The notes under the pieces: generated by a model
Told to the model about the DNA's origin: nothing
Seen by the model: the letters and a program-made list of their open reading frames with translations, nothing else
Databases searched by the model: none
Made by a program: the position numbers and the translations under genes
Source of the DNA: Gemmatimonadaceae bacterium
Lineage (GTDB): Bacteria > Gemmatimonadota > Gemmatimonadetes > Gemmatimonadales > Gemmatimonadaceae
Direction of reading: 5' to 3'
NCBI GenBank assembly: GCA_019186945.1
Contig: JABAQJ010000004.1
Coordinates: forward strand, 186,001-250,000
DNA length: 64,000 nt
In this document: one piece after another, positions 38,151 through 46,336 of the stretch
Layout: each line of letters starts with the position of its first letter
Numbering within the stretch: the stretch's first letter is position 1

Positions 38151-39488
38151 ATGTCAGCCGGTTCGCTTCAACGAACGACGCTCGGTCCGTATCGACTGGC
38201 GGGGTTCCTCGGGGCCGGCGGCATGGGCGAGGTGTATCGGGCGGTCGAGGTGCAGACCGGGCGAGTCGTCGCGCTCAAGGTTCTGGTGCAGACGGCGCGA
38301 GGCGGCGACCAGGCGAACCGGTTCCGCGACGAAGCCCGAATCCAGTCGGCCATGAAGCATCCGGCGATCGCGGAGTTGCACGAGTATTTCGAGGTCGATG
38401 GTCTGCCCTGCATCGCGATGGAGTTCGTCGACGGCGATACGCTGGATGCGGTGCTGCGCCGGCGCGGACCGCTCCCGGCTCAGGAGGCCCTGCGGTTGTT
38501 CGCCGACATCGTCGATGCCGTGGGGTACCTGCACCAGCGCGGCGTGATACATCGCGACATCAAGAGCACGAATGTCAAGCTGACGGAGTCCGGCGGAGTG
38601 AAGCTGCTGGACTTCGGGATCGCCAAGAGTGCGGGAAGCCCCAAGCTAACCGCTACCGGCAGCGTCGTCGGGACGCTGCACTATCTGTCACCGGAACAGC
38701 TCAGAACCGGAGTGGCCGAGGCTCGTTCCGACATCTGGTCGCTCGGCGTACTGCTCTACGAACTGGTCACCGGACGGCTTCCGTTCGATGGCGATGGGCT
38801 TGGGATCCTGACGGAGCGCATCCTTCGTGGCGTCTTTCGCCCGGCCAGCGCCGCAGCAGGCGGTTCGTCCCGCGATGTTGATCGCATCATCGGCCGTTGC
38901 CTGACCGTCGGGCTCGACGGCCGTTACGCCTCCGCGGAAGCGCTATTGACCGATGTGCGGCAGTGCCTGGCACGTGACGTTCCGCGGCCGGCGGTACTCG
39001 CGGAGGACATCCGTGCGCTGCAACGCCACAGCGGCGAACTGTTGCTGGCAGCGCGACGTCACGGCCCACTGGTGGCATCGGCAAGCGTGGCTGGCGTTGC
39101 CGTGATCTTCCTGCTCCACACGTTGCTGGCTACACCGACGCCGCGGCAGCCGGCTTCGGGCGACACCGCCAGTGTCGTCGAGCGTGTACCGGCGATCGCG
39201 GCGAGAGGCGCAGCCGATGCGTTAGGTCCCGCGGAGGGAGAACGTGCGCAAGGCGGAACCCATCGTGTGCTCCTCGACGTCTTCGAGGGATCGGCGGACG
39301 TGGAACTCGCTGGCCGACGCCTTGGCGCCACGCCCGTTCCGATCACGGCTCGCCTCCATGATTCCGTGTTCGTGACGCTACGACAGCGTGGCTTCGTGGA
39401 TACGACCGTAATGGTCGAGTTTACCGAGAATCGTCACGCGCACACCGTGAGGATGCGTGCGCTGACCGACCCCGATGGCCAAATCTGA
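38151..39488 (+). CDS. Membrane Ser/Thr protein kinase with a PEGA-like outer domain
   Basis: 445 residues. Kinase domain about 12-275: FLGAGGMGEVYRA, VVALKVL, VIHRDIKSTNVKL, LLDFGIAKS, and the T-loop ending YLSPEQLRTG. A hydrophobic helix near 305-325 (PLVASASVAGVAVIFLLHTLL) precedes a C-terminal domain of about 75 residues (HRVLLDVFEGSADVELAGRRLGATPVPI) resembling a PEGA fold. It is 27 bases after the FHA protease and 14 before the phosphatase, so it is co-transcribed. The FHA domain of the protease is a plausible target. Confidence 0.9.
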   Translation: MSAGSLQRTTLGPYRLAGFLGAGGMGEVYRAVEVQTGRVVALKVLVQTARGGDQANRFRDEARIQSAMKHPAIAELHEYFEVDGLPCIAMEFVDGDTLDAVLRRRGPLPAQEALRLFADIVDAVGYLHQRGVIHRDIKSTNVKLTESGGVKLLDFGIAKSAGSPKLTATGSVVGTLHYLSPEQLRTGVAEARSDIWSLGVLLYELVTGRLPFDGDGLGILTERILRGVFRPASAAAGGSSRDVDRIIGRCLTVGLDGRYASAEALLTDVRQCLARDVPRPAVLAEDIRALQRHSGELLLAARRHGPLVASASVAGVAVIFLLHTLLATPTPRQPASGDTASVVERVPAIAARGAADALGPAEGERAQGGTHRVLLDVFEGSADVELAGRRLGATPVPITARLHDSVFVTLRQRGFVDTTVMVEFTENRHAHTVRMRALTDPDGQI

Positions 39489-39502
39489 CAGCCGTTCCCG
39501 AT

Positions 39503-40435
39503 ATGACGTCGACCTCTCTCGTCTCCTGGTGGCGCGCTCTCGCGCGATACTTCACGAATGGAGCCAACGGAGGCAACTCCGCGGCCCTCCGGCCCACCAT
39601 CGAGCTGTCGCGTGTCGCATGTGACGGCACTGCGGCGGAACTGCGCATCGAGGCAGGCCTCACCAGCGATCCCGGGTGCGTCCGGGAAAACAACGAAGAC
39701 AGCGTGCGCATCATCCGTCCGACTACGCCTGACGAACTGTCCAAGCGTGGCGTCTTGGCGATCGTGTGCGACGGCATGGGCGGGCACGAAGGTGGCGAGA
39801 TCGCGTCGCGGCTTGCCGTGGAGACGATCGTCAAGCGGTTCGAGGATGACGCCTCCGACCCTCGGACTTTCCTGACGCGCGCCGTGCAAACGGCCAACAG
39901 GGCCGTGTTCGATGCCGCCGATCGCAGCCCGCGGCTCAAGGGAATGGGGACCACCTGCACGGCGCTCCTCCTGCGCAATGGCTTCGCGTACGCCGCGCAC
40001 GTCGGCGACTCCCGCCTTTACCTGTTGCGCGACGGTCAGATCTTCCTGATGACCGAGGACCACTCGGCGGTCATGGAGATGGTTCGGCAGGGAACGATTA
40101 CCCGGGACGAAGCGCGACACCATCCGGACAAGAATGTCATCTCGCGAGCGTTAGGCGGGCATCGCGAGGTGGAGGTGAGTGCCTGGCCTCAGCCGTTCAC
40201 CGTCCAGTCGCGGGATGCGTTTCTCCTGTGCTCGGACGGGTTGTACGACCTCGTCGGCGAAGATGAGCTGCTGGCGACGGCATTCGAGGTGCACCCGCAG
40301 GTGGCATGCGACCGACTGATCACGCTCGCTCGCGAGCGCGGAGGCCACGACAACATCTCCGTATGCATCGTCGCCATCTCGAGCGGCCGGCAGGCACCTC
40401 TCACCGTCACGCGCACGGACGGAGTCATGTCATGA
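39503..40435 (+). CDS. PP2C-type Ser/Thr protein phosphatase
   Basis: 310 residues. The bacterial PP2C motifs are in order: REN-N-ED near residue 61, VCDGMGGHEGGEIAS with metal-binding Asp, GTTCTALLL, HVGDSRLYLLRDG, LLCSDGLYDL and GGHDNISVCIV. Soluble, no membrane segment. It should dephosphorylate targets of the two adjacent kinases. Its TGA overlaps the next kinase ATG (ATGA at 40432-40435), which indicates coupled translation. One CGTTAGGC copy encodes Leu-Gly in RALGGH. Confidence 0.94.
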   Translation: MTSTSLVSWWRALARYFTNGANGGNSAALRPTIELSRVACDGTAAELRIEAGLTSDPGCVRENNEDSVRIIRPTTPDELSKRGVLAIVCDGMGGHEGGEIASRLAVETIVKRFEDDASDPRTFLTRAVQTANRAVFDAADRSPRLKGMGTTCTALLLRNGFAYAAHVGDSRLYLLRDGQIFLMTEDHSAVMEMVRQGTITRDEARHHPDKNVISRALGGHREVEVSAWPQPFTVQSRDAFLLCSDGLYDLVGEDELLATAFEVHPQVACDRLITLARERGGHDNISVCIVAISSGRQAPLTVTRTDGVMS

Positions 40436-42228
40436 TCGGCGAGACGGTCGGGAACTACCGCATTGTCGAACGGTTGGGCGATGGCGGGATGGGAGCCGTG
40501 TTCCGTGCGATCGACGAGATGCTCGATCGCGAAGTCGCGATCAAGGTGTTGCGTCCGGAACTGGCGCGGCAGGCGGCCTTGATCGAGCGCTTTCGTCAGG
40601 AGGCGATCGCGCTGGCGAGGCTTAATCATCCTCGGATCGCCACGCTGCACGGCCTCGAACGGAGTGGCGACAATCTCCTCATGATCATGGAGTACGTGCG
40701 CGGCGAAACGCTCGAAGCCATCGTCCAGCGATCCTGTCGGTTGCCGTGGCACCGCGCCGCCGAGGTCACGGCCGCAGTGCTGGATGCGCTCGATCACGCG
40801 CACGATCGCGGGGTCGTCCACCGCGACATCAAGCCGGCAAACATCATGCTGGCGCACAGCGGCGCAATCAAGGTGATGGACTTCGGGATCGCGCGGGTGC
40901 TTGGGAAGAGTCGCCAGACGCAGTTCGGGCATGCCGTCGGCACGCCGACGTACATGGCACCGGAGCAATTGCGCGGCGAGGAAGTCGATGGACGGACCGA
41001 CCTGTATGCCGTCGGAGCGGTGTTGTTCGAGCTGATCACCGGGCGAATGGCGTTCGAGGCGGATTCGGACTATTCGCTGATGATGAAGCAGCTCAACGAG
41101 CCGCCGCCGCCCGCGCGATCGATCGTGACCGATCTCCCCGTGGTCATCGACGAAATCATTCAGCGAGCGATGCGCAAGGCGCGAGAAGAGCGCTTCCCGG
41201 ATGCAAGCACGTTCCGCCAGGCGTTGGAGCGCACTCTAGACGGTCGGGCCACCGACGTTCCGGTAGTGGCGACGCCACCGACGCGCTTCGTGCCTAACAC
41301 GCCGCCCGTGGCGACCGACAGACGGACGGAGCCGTCCGGTATCGGCACAACCAGGCTCGCTGACGAACATCGGATCGCGGAAACGAGGCTGGGGGGCGGG
41401 ACGTCGACGCCAGTTTCGCCACGCCCCGGCTCGATCCCGCCGCCAGCGCAGGATGTGGCAATCCCCTTGCACAAGGACTGGCGCACCTACCTGGCGGCGG
41501 CGGGGCTCATTCTCGCGATCGGCGTCGGGATACGAACATTCGGAGGTGCACCTGACGAGCGGGTGGCGGCGGACAGCGCGTCCGCGTCCTTCGAGTCTCC
41601 CGAGCGATCGCTGCCGCCGGAGCCGCCGAGCGAGCAGGCGCAACCCGACGCGGCGAGTCCGGCCGCAGTTGCGCCACGGAACGTCGCCGTGGCCGATCCT
41701 GTACCGGGACCGATTCCGGCGCGGCCGTCTCCCGTCCCGCCAGCGGGAGAGCCGGGTCGCAAGAAGGGTGACGTGCTGCCGCCACCGGTCGCCGATGCAC
41801 GCCCGAATCCCGGGCCCGACACGACGGCAGCGGCGCCCGACCGGCCCGTCGCTTCGAAACCGCCGGCGCGGGAGAGTGCAGAGCTGTCGGCCACCGCGGG
41901 CGTCCACGACGCACTGCGCGCCTTCGCCGACGCCGTGCGCGAGAAGCGCACGGAAGCCGGTGAAGCGTTGACTGGCGATGGCAAGGCGGCGGCGAAGTGG
42001 GCGACGCTCGTTCGGGAAGGGCGGCTGTCGATGCGTCTGGAGGGAACGCCGGAGGTAGAGGCACGCGGCACCCAAGCGACCGCCAGCTTCAGCGCACGGC
42101 TGATGTTGCGATCGCCGTTCGGTGGAACGAAGGAGAAGGCGGCGCGCTTCCACGCCCAGTTGACGCGGAGCGGCGACGCCTGGCGCGTCGTGAGCCTCCG
42201 ACCGGTCGGCTCCCTGGATCTCCAGTAG
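40432..42228 (+). CDS. Membrane Ser/Thr protein kinase with Pro-rich linker and NTF2-like C-terminal domain
   Basis: 598 residues. Kinase domain about 8-265: LGDGGMGAVFRA, VAIKVLRPELA, VVHRDIKPANIML, VMDFGIARVLG and the T-loop TPTYMAPEQLRGE. A membrane helix near 350-368 (YLAAAGLILAIGVGIRTFGG) is followed by about 100 Pro/Ala-rich residues and a final domain near 490-598 (ALRAFADAVREKR ... ARFHAQLTRSGDAWRVVSLRPVG) that looks NTF2-like, perhaps a ligand sensor. It is the third kinase in the island and is translationally coupled to the phosphatase. The in-frame extension to 40306 lies inside the phosphatase gene and is rejected. Confidence 0.92.
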   Translation: MIGETVGNYRIVERLGDGGMGAVFRAIDEMLDREVAIKVLRPELARQAALIERFRQEAIALARLNHPRIATLHGLERSGDNLLMIMEYVRGETLEAIVQRSCRLPWHRAAEVTAAVLDALDHAHDRGVVHRDIKPANIMLAHSGAIKVMDFGIARVLGKSRQTQFGHAVGTPTYMAPEQLRGEEVDGRTDLYAVGAVLFELITGRMAFEADSDYSLMMKQLNEPPPPARSIVTDLPVVIDEIIQRAMRKAREERFPDASTFRQALERTLDGRATDVPVVATPPTRFVPNTPPVATDRRTEPSGIGTTRLADEHRIAETRLGGGTSTPVSPRPGSIPPPAQDVAIPLHKDWRTYLAAAGLILAIGVGIRTFGGAPDERVAADSASASFESPERSLPPEPPSEQAQPDAASPAAVAPRNVAVADPVPGPIPARPSPVPPAGEPGRKKGDVLPPPVADARPNPGPDTTAAAPDRPVASKPPARESAELSATAGVHDALRAFADAVREKRTEAGEALTGDGKAAAKWATLVREGRLSMRLEGTPEVEARGTQATASFSARLMLRSPFGGTKEKAARFHAQLTRSGDAWRVVSLRPVGSLDLQ

Positions 42229-42314
42229 GGCAGGTCGTCCGGCGGTCGTGCCGGCCCGACGCACGCTGGCACTCGTCCGTTACGCAGTCAGCGTCGCTCG
42301 GCGCTGACAGCGGC

Positions 42315-43928
42315 CTAACGTGAACTCGGGGTGCGCCGCAGGACTCGGCCGGGACGCGCGGCGGTCATCCGCCCATCGACAACGACCGGCGTGCCGTTCA
42401 CGATTACCCAGTCGATCCCCACAGGGTACTGGTGCGGCTCGGTGAACGTGCCCTTGTCCGCGACCGTCGCCGGGTCGAAGATAGTGATGTCGGCAGCGCA
42501 TCCTTCGCGGATGCAGCCGCGTGTTTCGAGCCCGAGTCGTCGCGCAGAGAGTCCCGTCATCTTGTGGATGGCCTGTTCCAGCGTCAGCACGCGCCGCTCC
42601 CGGACATACTCGCCTAACACCCGCGGAAACGTGCCATAGTTCCGCGGATGCGGAACGCCCTGCCCTGGCTTGGAGAGCCGGCCATCGCTCCCGATCATCG
42701 TCATCGGGTGGGCCATAATCCGCCGCACGTCGTCTTCGTCGATCACGTGAAAGACCATCGACGCCCCGCCATTGAGCACGCCTTCGAGCACGAGCGGTGC
42801 GCTCTGCCGCGCGCCTGGATCGACGCCTTTCCTGATCGCCCAATCGTGGAGCGTCCTGCCGTCGAGGGAATGGTCCCATGCGACGTTGGCGAACTGAACG
42901 CGTCGGGTATCGCCACCGCCGCGATCGTTCATGAGATAGTCCTCGACGCCGCGGGTAATGCTGTCCCGTAGGACGGGATCCTGCAGGCGTTTCCTCAGTT
43001 CGTCGCGTCCCCCCTCCAGCGCCCATGGCGGCACGAGTACGTCCAGGCTGGTGGAGCTGGCGGTGTACGGGTATTGGTCGATCATTACGTCGGCGCCGGC
43101 CGCTCGGGCGGAATCGACCATTCCGAGCGTAACGACGCTCCGGCCCCACATTTGGCGGCCGATCGCCTTGTGGTGCGTGAGGATGACCGGGATCCCGGCC
43201 TGGCGCCCGATCTCGAGCGCCTCGGCGACGCCAGCGAACAACCCCACGCCCTCTTCTCGCAGGTGCGAGGTGTAGATGCCACCGGAATCGGCTGCGACTC
43301 TCGCGAGTGCGACGACTTCGTCGGTCTTCGCGTAGAAACCTGGCACATAGCGCAAGCCGGTGCTGAGTCCGAAAGCGCCCTCGTGCATCGCCCTGCCGAC
43401 CATGCTTCCCATCAGTTGCAACTCGGCGTCCGTCGGGGGGCGGTTCGCCGTGCCCATGACGATCCGCCTGATCGAGTTGTGGCCGACGAGGTATGCGACG
43501 TTGATGCCCAACCCGGCACGATCGGCCGAATCCAGATAGGCCCCCAAGGGCAGCGGTCCGCTGCCGTCCGGTCCGCCTAACGCCAGAGTCACGCCCTGCC
43601 GAACCGCGCTCTGTGCGTCAGGCATCTGGAGCAGCGGTTCGAGGTGCGCGTGCATGTCGATGAAGCCGGGAGCCGCCACCCGCCCGCGAGCGTCGATCAC
43701 CATCCTGGCTGAGTCCCGCGGGATAGGGCGCGCAGAGATGCGAGCGATCGACTGGCCGGCGATCGCTACCTCGCCCCGTGACGCGGGCGCACCGGAACCG
43801 TCCACGATCCGTGCATTCACGATGAGCAGGTCGTATGGAACCTCCGACGTCGCGGTCTGGGCATGTCGAGCCACGGCTACGGTGCCAGCGGACAGGATGG
43901 CGAACGCGAACAGGCGAAGAGGTCGCAC
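42315..43928 (-). CDS. D-aminoacylase / N-acyl-D-amino-acid deacylase-like amidohydrolase
   Basis: 537 residues from a GTG at 43926-43928 with GGGAG upstream. A signal peptide (LRLFAFAILSAGTVAVARHA) is followed by the amidohydrolase metal motif APGFIDMHAHLEP (D-x-H-x-H), LVGHNSIRR, TGLRYVPGFYAKTDEVVALAR, SHLREEG, IPVILTHHKAIG and GSDGRL, all characteristic of the D-aminoacylase branch. It probably hydrolyses N-acylated D-amino acids or a similar amide outside the cytoplasm, perhaps in peptidoglycan recycling. The stop TAG lies in a CGTTAGGC word; three such words occur within the gene and its end. Confidence 0.88.
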   Translation of the reverse strand: MRPLRLFAFAILSAGTVAVARHAQTATSEVPYDLLIVNARIVDGSGAPASRGEVAIAGQSIARISARPIPRDSARMVIDARGRVAAPGFIDMHAHLEPLLQMPDAQSAVRQGVTLALGGPDGSGPLPLGAYLDSADRAGLGINVAYLVGHNSIRRIVMGTANRPPTDAELQLMGSMVGRAMHEGAFGLSTGLRYVPGFYAKTDEVVALARVAADSGGIYTSHLREEGVGLFAGVAEALEIGRQAGIPVILTHHKAIGRQMWGRSVVTLGMVDSARAAGADVMIDQYPYTASSTSLDVLVPPWALEGGRDELRKRLQDPVLRDSITRGVEDYLMNDRGGGDTRRVQFANVAWDHSLDGRTLHDWAIRKGVDPGARQSAPLVLEGVLNGGASMVFHVIDEDDVRRIMAHPMTMIGSDGRLSKPGQGVPHPRNYGTFPRVLGEYVRERRVLTLEQAIHKMTGLSARRLGLETRGCIREGCAADITIFDPATVADKGTFTEPHQYPVGIDWVIVNGTPVVVDGRMTAARPGRVLRRTPSSR

Positions 43929-44043
43929 GGTGACTCCCTGAGGCGATTCCGCCACGAACGTACTCCGCGTCGGCCGCGCGCGCGACGGGCGTGCGCGCGT
44001 CAGTGGCCGCTGCGGCTGCGGCACCTCCCCATCAGGCCGCCGC

Positions 44044-44063
44044 GGGCGCGAGGTGACGCGCCC
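44044..44063 (-). terminator. Hairpin after dps
   Basis: Arms GGGCGCG and CGCGCCC with a six-base loop, 15 bases past the dps stop. No T-run follows. Confidence 0.35.
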
Positions 44064-44078
44064 GGGCGACTTCCCCTG

Positions 44079-44588
44079 TCAGACCCTCGGTGCTGCGGGA
44101 GTCTGCTCGGCGTGCGCTTCCACGAACCACAACGACTTGTCCAGGCCGCGCGAAATCTCGGTGAACAGGTCCGCGGTCCCCATGTCTCCCAAGTCGTCAG
44201 CCGCATCGATGGCGCGCCGCATCTGATCGCCGCAGGTCGACAGCGCGTTGGCGAACGCCCACACGTGCTCGTCGCCTGACGAGATACCGGGAGGATACGG
44301 CGCCAGCGACGACCGCTCGGCGACCGATGAACTCGTCCCGTCGGCGACGCCGCCAAGCTGCACGATGCGCTCGGCGATGAGATCCACATACTCGGTCACG
44401 TCCGCGGCGACGTCGTCGAACAACTTGTGGAGGGCAATGAACTGGGGACCCTTCACGTTCCAGTGCGCCTGCTTCGCTTGCAACTGGAGATCGATCGTAT
44501 CGACCAGGCGTGCGCCGAGCAGGTCGATGATCTGGCTGCGAATCGTCTCCGGCAGAGTGTTGAGCGTGGGGTGTGTGGTGCTGGGCAT
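44079..44588 (-). CDS. dps: Dps-family DNA-binding ferritin
   Basis: 169 residues from ATG 44586-44588 with GGAGG nine bases upstream. Ferroxidase ligands are in place: KQAHWNVKGPQFIALHKLFD (His and Asp) and DVTEYVDLIAERIVQLGG (Asp/Glu), as in Dps. The closing helix region has TAD-LFTEISRGLDKSLWFVEAH. Dps oxidises and stores iron and protects DNA under stress. The N-terminus is short and only weakly basic, so DNA binding may be limited. A plausible promoter lies at 44699-44727. Confidence 0.95.
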   Translation of the reverse strand: MPSTTHPTLNTLPETIRSQIIDLLGARLVDTIDLQLQAKQAHWNVKGPQFIALHKLFDDVAADVTEYVDLIAERIVQLGGVADGTSSSVAERSSLAPYPPGISSGDEHVWAFANALSTCGDQMRRAIDAADDLGDMGTADLFTEISRGLDKSLWFVEAHAEQTPAAPRV

Positions 44589-44698
44589 GGCTGGAATCCT
44601 CCGGGTTACGCGGTATCCCATGCGCGGCATCGCGCGAGTCCGCAGGGCGGGCGTCCTCTTGGTGAAGTGGCGATCGGTACGAACGCCGCTGTGGGACA

Positions 44699-44727
44699 AA
44701 GATAGACAGCCGTTCGCCCTGGGTCAC
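44699..44727 (-). promoter_or_regulatory. Possible dps promoter
   Basis: On the - strand GTGACC (44722-44727), 17 bases, TATCTT (44699-44704). It is a four-to-five-of-six match at each element, about 110 bases before the dps start. Confidence 0.35.
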
Positions 44728-44762
44728 TCGGGTTGACAAACCCGGCGAGAATGGAATTGGTG

Positions 44763-44812
44763 GAATTGGGGTCAGACTCCAATTCCATGTAATTGGAGTC
44801 TGACCCCAATTC
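44763..44812. repeat. REP-like perfect inverted repeat
   Basis: Two perfect 22-base arms (44763-44784 and 44791-44812) around a six-base loop. The core is GGGGTCAGACTCC and its complement; the arms end in AATT. It is A/T-richer than the flanks and reaches the last base-pair of the SRPBCC stop codon. A preceding GGAATTGGT (44753-44761) repeats part of the arm. Similar GGGGTCAGAC palindromes are, from memory, found as repeats near Y1-type REP transposases in many genomes; no transposase is present here. Confidence 0.8.
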
Positions 44813-45296
44813 ACATCGACTTCACATGCTCCACAAACTGATCGAGGGCAATCGCGGTCCCTTGCTGCCAGCCCGATGCCCTGTTCGTCTCAAAGTCAGC
44901 GGCATCGCGGTGCAAAGCCGTGAAGACGTAACGCGTTCCGGTTCCGGCTGCTTCCATGGTGACGATGGCCGTAATGGGAATGTCGTCAAAGACCGCCGGG
45001 CGATAGCCTGGGAACAACATTGAGGTCCACACGAGCCGCTGCATCGGAGTGACTTCCAGGAAACAGCCAAGATTGGGGAACTGCTGACCGTCTGCAGTTG
45101 CGATGTCGATGCTGAAGATGCCGCCCGGTCGCACATCCAGCTCACAGCTCGTCACAACGCCCCAGGGCTTTGGCATGTACCACTCCCTGAGGTGCTCCGG
45201 TTTCGTCAACGCTTCCCAGACGAGCTGAATGGGGGCGTCGATGAACCGTTCGAGTACGAAATCAACGCCGGGTTTGATGGTGAAGCTCCTGCTCAT
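44811..45296 (-). CDS. SRPBCC/AHSA1-domain protein
   Basis: 161 residues. Family pattern: FVLERFIDAPIQLVWEALTKPEHLREWYMP, the CELDVRPGG strand, and the closing helix SGWQQGTAIALDQFVEHVK. This helix-grip fold (Aha1/START-like) binds hydrophobic ligands; in many bacteria it is encoded next to an ArsR regulator as here. It overlaps the end of the ArsR gene by 35 bases, so the two are one operon. Ligand unknown. Base composition looks less GC-rich than neighbours, hinting at acquisition. Confidence 0.92.
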   Translation of the reverse strand: MSRSFTIKPGVDFVLERFIDAPIQLVWEALTKPEHLREWYMPKPWGVVTSCELDVRPGGIFSIDIATADGQQFPNLGCFLEVTPMQRLVWTSMLFPGYRPAVFDDIPITAIVTMEAAGTGTRYVFTALHRDAADFETNRASGWQQGTAIALDQFVEHVKSM

Positions 45297-45633
45297 GAGA
45301 TGATCCTCGCTCCTTCAGTTGTCCCACGTATTCGTCAAACCGATCCAGTCGGTCTTCCCACACCCGCCGGCGTTCAGTCAGCCAGTTCTCCGCGAGCCTG
45401 AATCGTTCGGGCAAGATCTCGTAGGTCCGTACCCTGCCTCGTTTCTTCGACTTCACCAGTCGGCTCTGTTCGAGCACCGACAGGTGCTGGACGAACGACG
45501 GGAGCGCCATGTCGAACGGTGCGGCAAGCTCGCTCACGGTCGCTGGTCCCGTAGACAGTCGTTCCAGAACACGCCGCCGGGTCGAATTGGACAAGGCATG
45601 GAACACATCGTCAGCGCCCGCGGATGAAACCAT
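45262..45633 (-). CDS. ArsR-family winged-helix repressor
   Basis: 123 residues from ATG 45631-45633. DNA-binding core: DVFHALSNSTRRRVLERLSTGPATVSELAAPFDMALPSFVQHLSVLEQSRLVKSKKRGRVRTY, the classic ArsR recognition pattern. No metal-binding CxC in the recognition helix, so it is of the non-metal class usually paired with SRPBCC proteins. A GTG at 45685-45687 would add 18 residues but overlaps the -10 element of the promoter, so it cannot be the start of this transcript. It very likely represses its own operon through the palindrome at 45696-45715. Confidence 0.93.
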   Translation of the reverse strand: MVSSAGADDVFHALSNSTRRRVLERLSTGPATVSELAAPFDMALPSFVQHLSVLEQSRLVKSKKRGRVRTYEILPERFRLAENWLTERRRVWEDRLDRFDEYVGQLKERGSSHEQELHHQTRR

Positions 45634-45677
45634 GTCGATGCCAGTCGTTTCTCTGTGAACTTCTATACGACCGATGA

Positions 45678-45715
45678 ACTCTACCACAGGACAACACTTA
45701 GGTCAATACCTAAGT
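45678..45715 (-). promoter_or_regulatory. Promoter with overlapping ArsR operator
   Basis: The operator is a perfect repeat, ACTTAGGT and ACCTAAGT (45696-45715) with a four-base spacer. On the - strand TTGACC (45701-45706) inside it is a -35, followed after 17 bases by TAGAGT (45678-45683). Repressor binding would block RNA polymerase. Predicted leader before the ArsR ATG is about 38 bases. Confidence 0.85.
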
Positions 45716-46007
45716 AATGCCAACTGGGTCACGGAACGCTTCGTGACAGTCAGTCGGCGCGGCGAGTCTCGCATCGACACTCCAGTCGATTCCCCCGGGA
45801 CAAACTCCCGCGTTTAGAATGGGCAGAGTTGACGGATCATGTACGTGTTCTGCCACGACGTGAAGCTCATGATCGATAAACCACACTTGCGAGACCCTCG
45901 GCGATCCGTTTGAATCCAACCGCGGAACGAGCCCCACCCGCTGAAGACGATCAGCGGGAGGATTGCGCAGAAGCACGGTCGTCAGTAAGCGTTTACGTGT
46001 CGCATGA
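45716..46007. other. Intergenic stretch with no supported gene
   Basis: Between the ArsR operator and tRNA-Arg. An 88-codon open frame on the - strand (45710-45976) has no recognisable domain, no ribosome site and overlaps the operator. It could be a decayed fragment brought in with the ArsR/SRPBCC pair. No promoter for the tRNA stands out. Confidence 0.5.
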
Positions 46008-46081
46008 GCGCCCTTAGCTCAATTGGATAGAGCATCTGACTTCGGATCAGAAGGTTGGGGGTTCGAGTCCCTCAGGGCGCG
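46008..46081 (+). tRNA. tRNA-Arg (anticodon TCG)
   Basis: Acceptor GCGCCCT/AGGGCGC, anticodon stem TCTGA/TCAGA enclosing CTTCGGA, T-arm GGGGG-type with TTCGAGT. It is almost identical to tRNA-Arg(ACG) at 31217 apart from anticodon position 34 and one T-stem pair, so one arose from the other. Confidence 0.97.
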
Positions 46082-46336
46082 TTGCGATGACAGGCTGACT
46101 GTGCGCTCGATTACCGAGCGAACGACACGCGCGATGTCAGGTCTCCGGCCCAGCAGCGATCCGTGGGTCAACCCCCAACCGGACGCGGCATTTCACCCGC
46201 CTATCGCGTAGGCGGAAAGGGATCGAGAGTCCACATGAGGTGACGCTTCGTTCTGCCGAAGTCCGTGCGCAGGGAGCTGTCGACGGATCAGTGCACGATC
46301 GGGCGTCAGGCGTTCAGCCTTCGCAAGCCGTCGTCG

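Noticed and set aside
45634..45687. GTG start for the ArsR regulator at 45685-45687
   Set aside because: It overlaps the -10 element of the predicted promoter, so it would not be present in the transcript; the ATG at 45631 fits better.
45710..45976. 88-codon ORF on the - strand upstream of tRNA-Arg
   Set aside because: No domain, no ribosome site, and it overlaps the ArsR operator.
46197..46215. Palindrome CCGCCTA-N5-TAGGCGG after tRNA-Arg
   Set aside because: Short, without T-run, and 121 bases from the nearest gene end; left unannotated.
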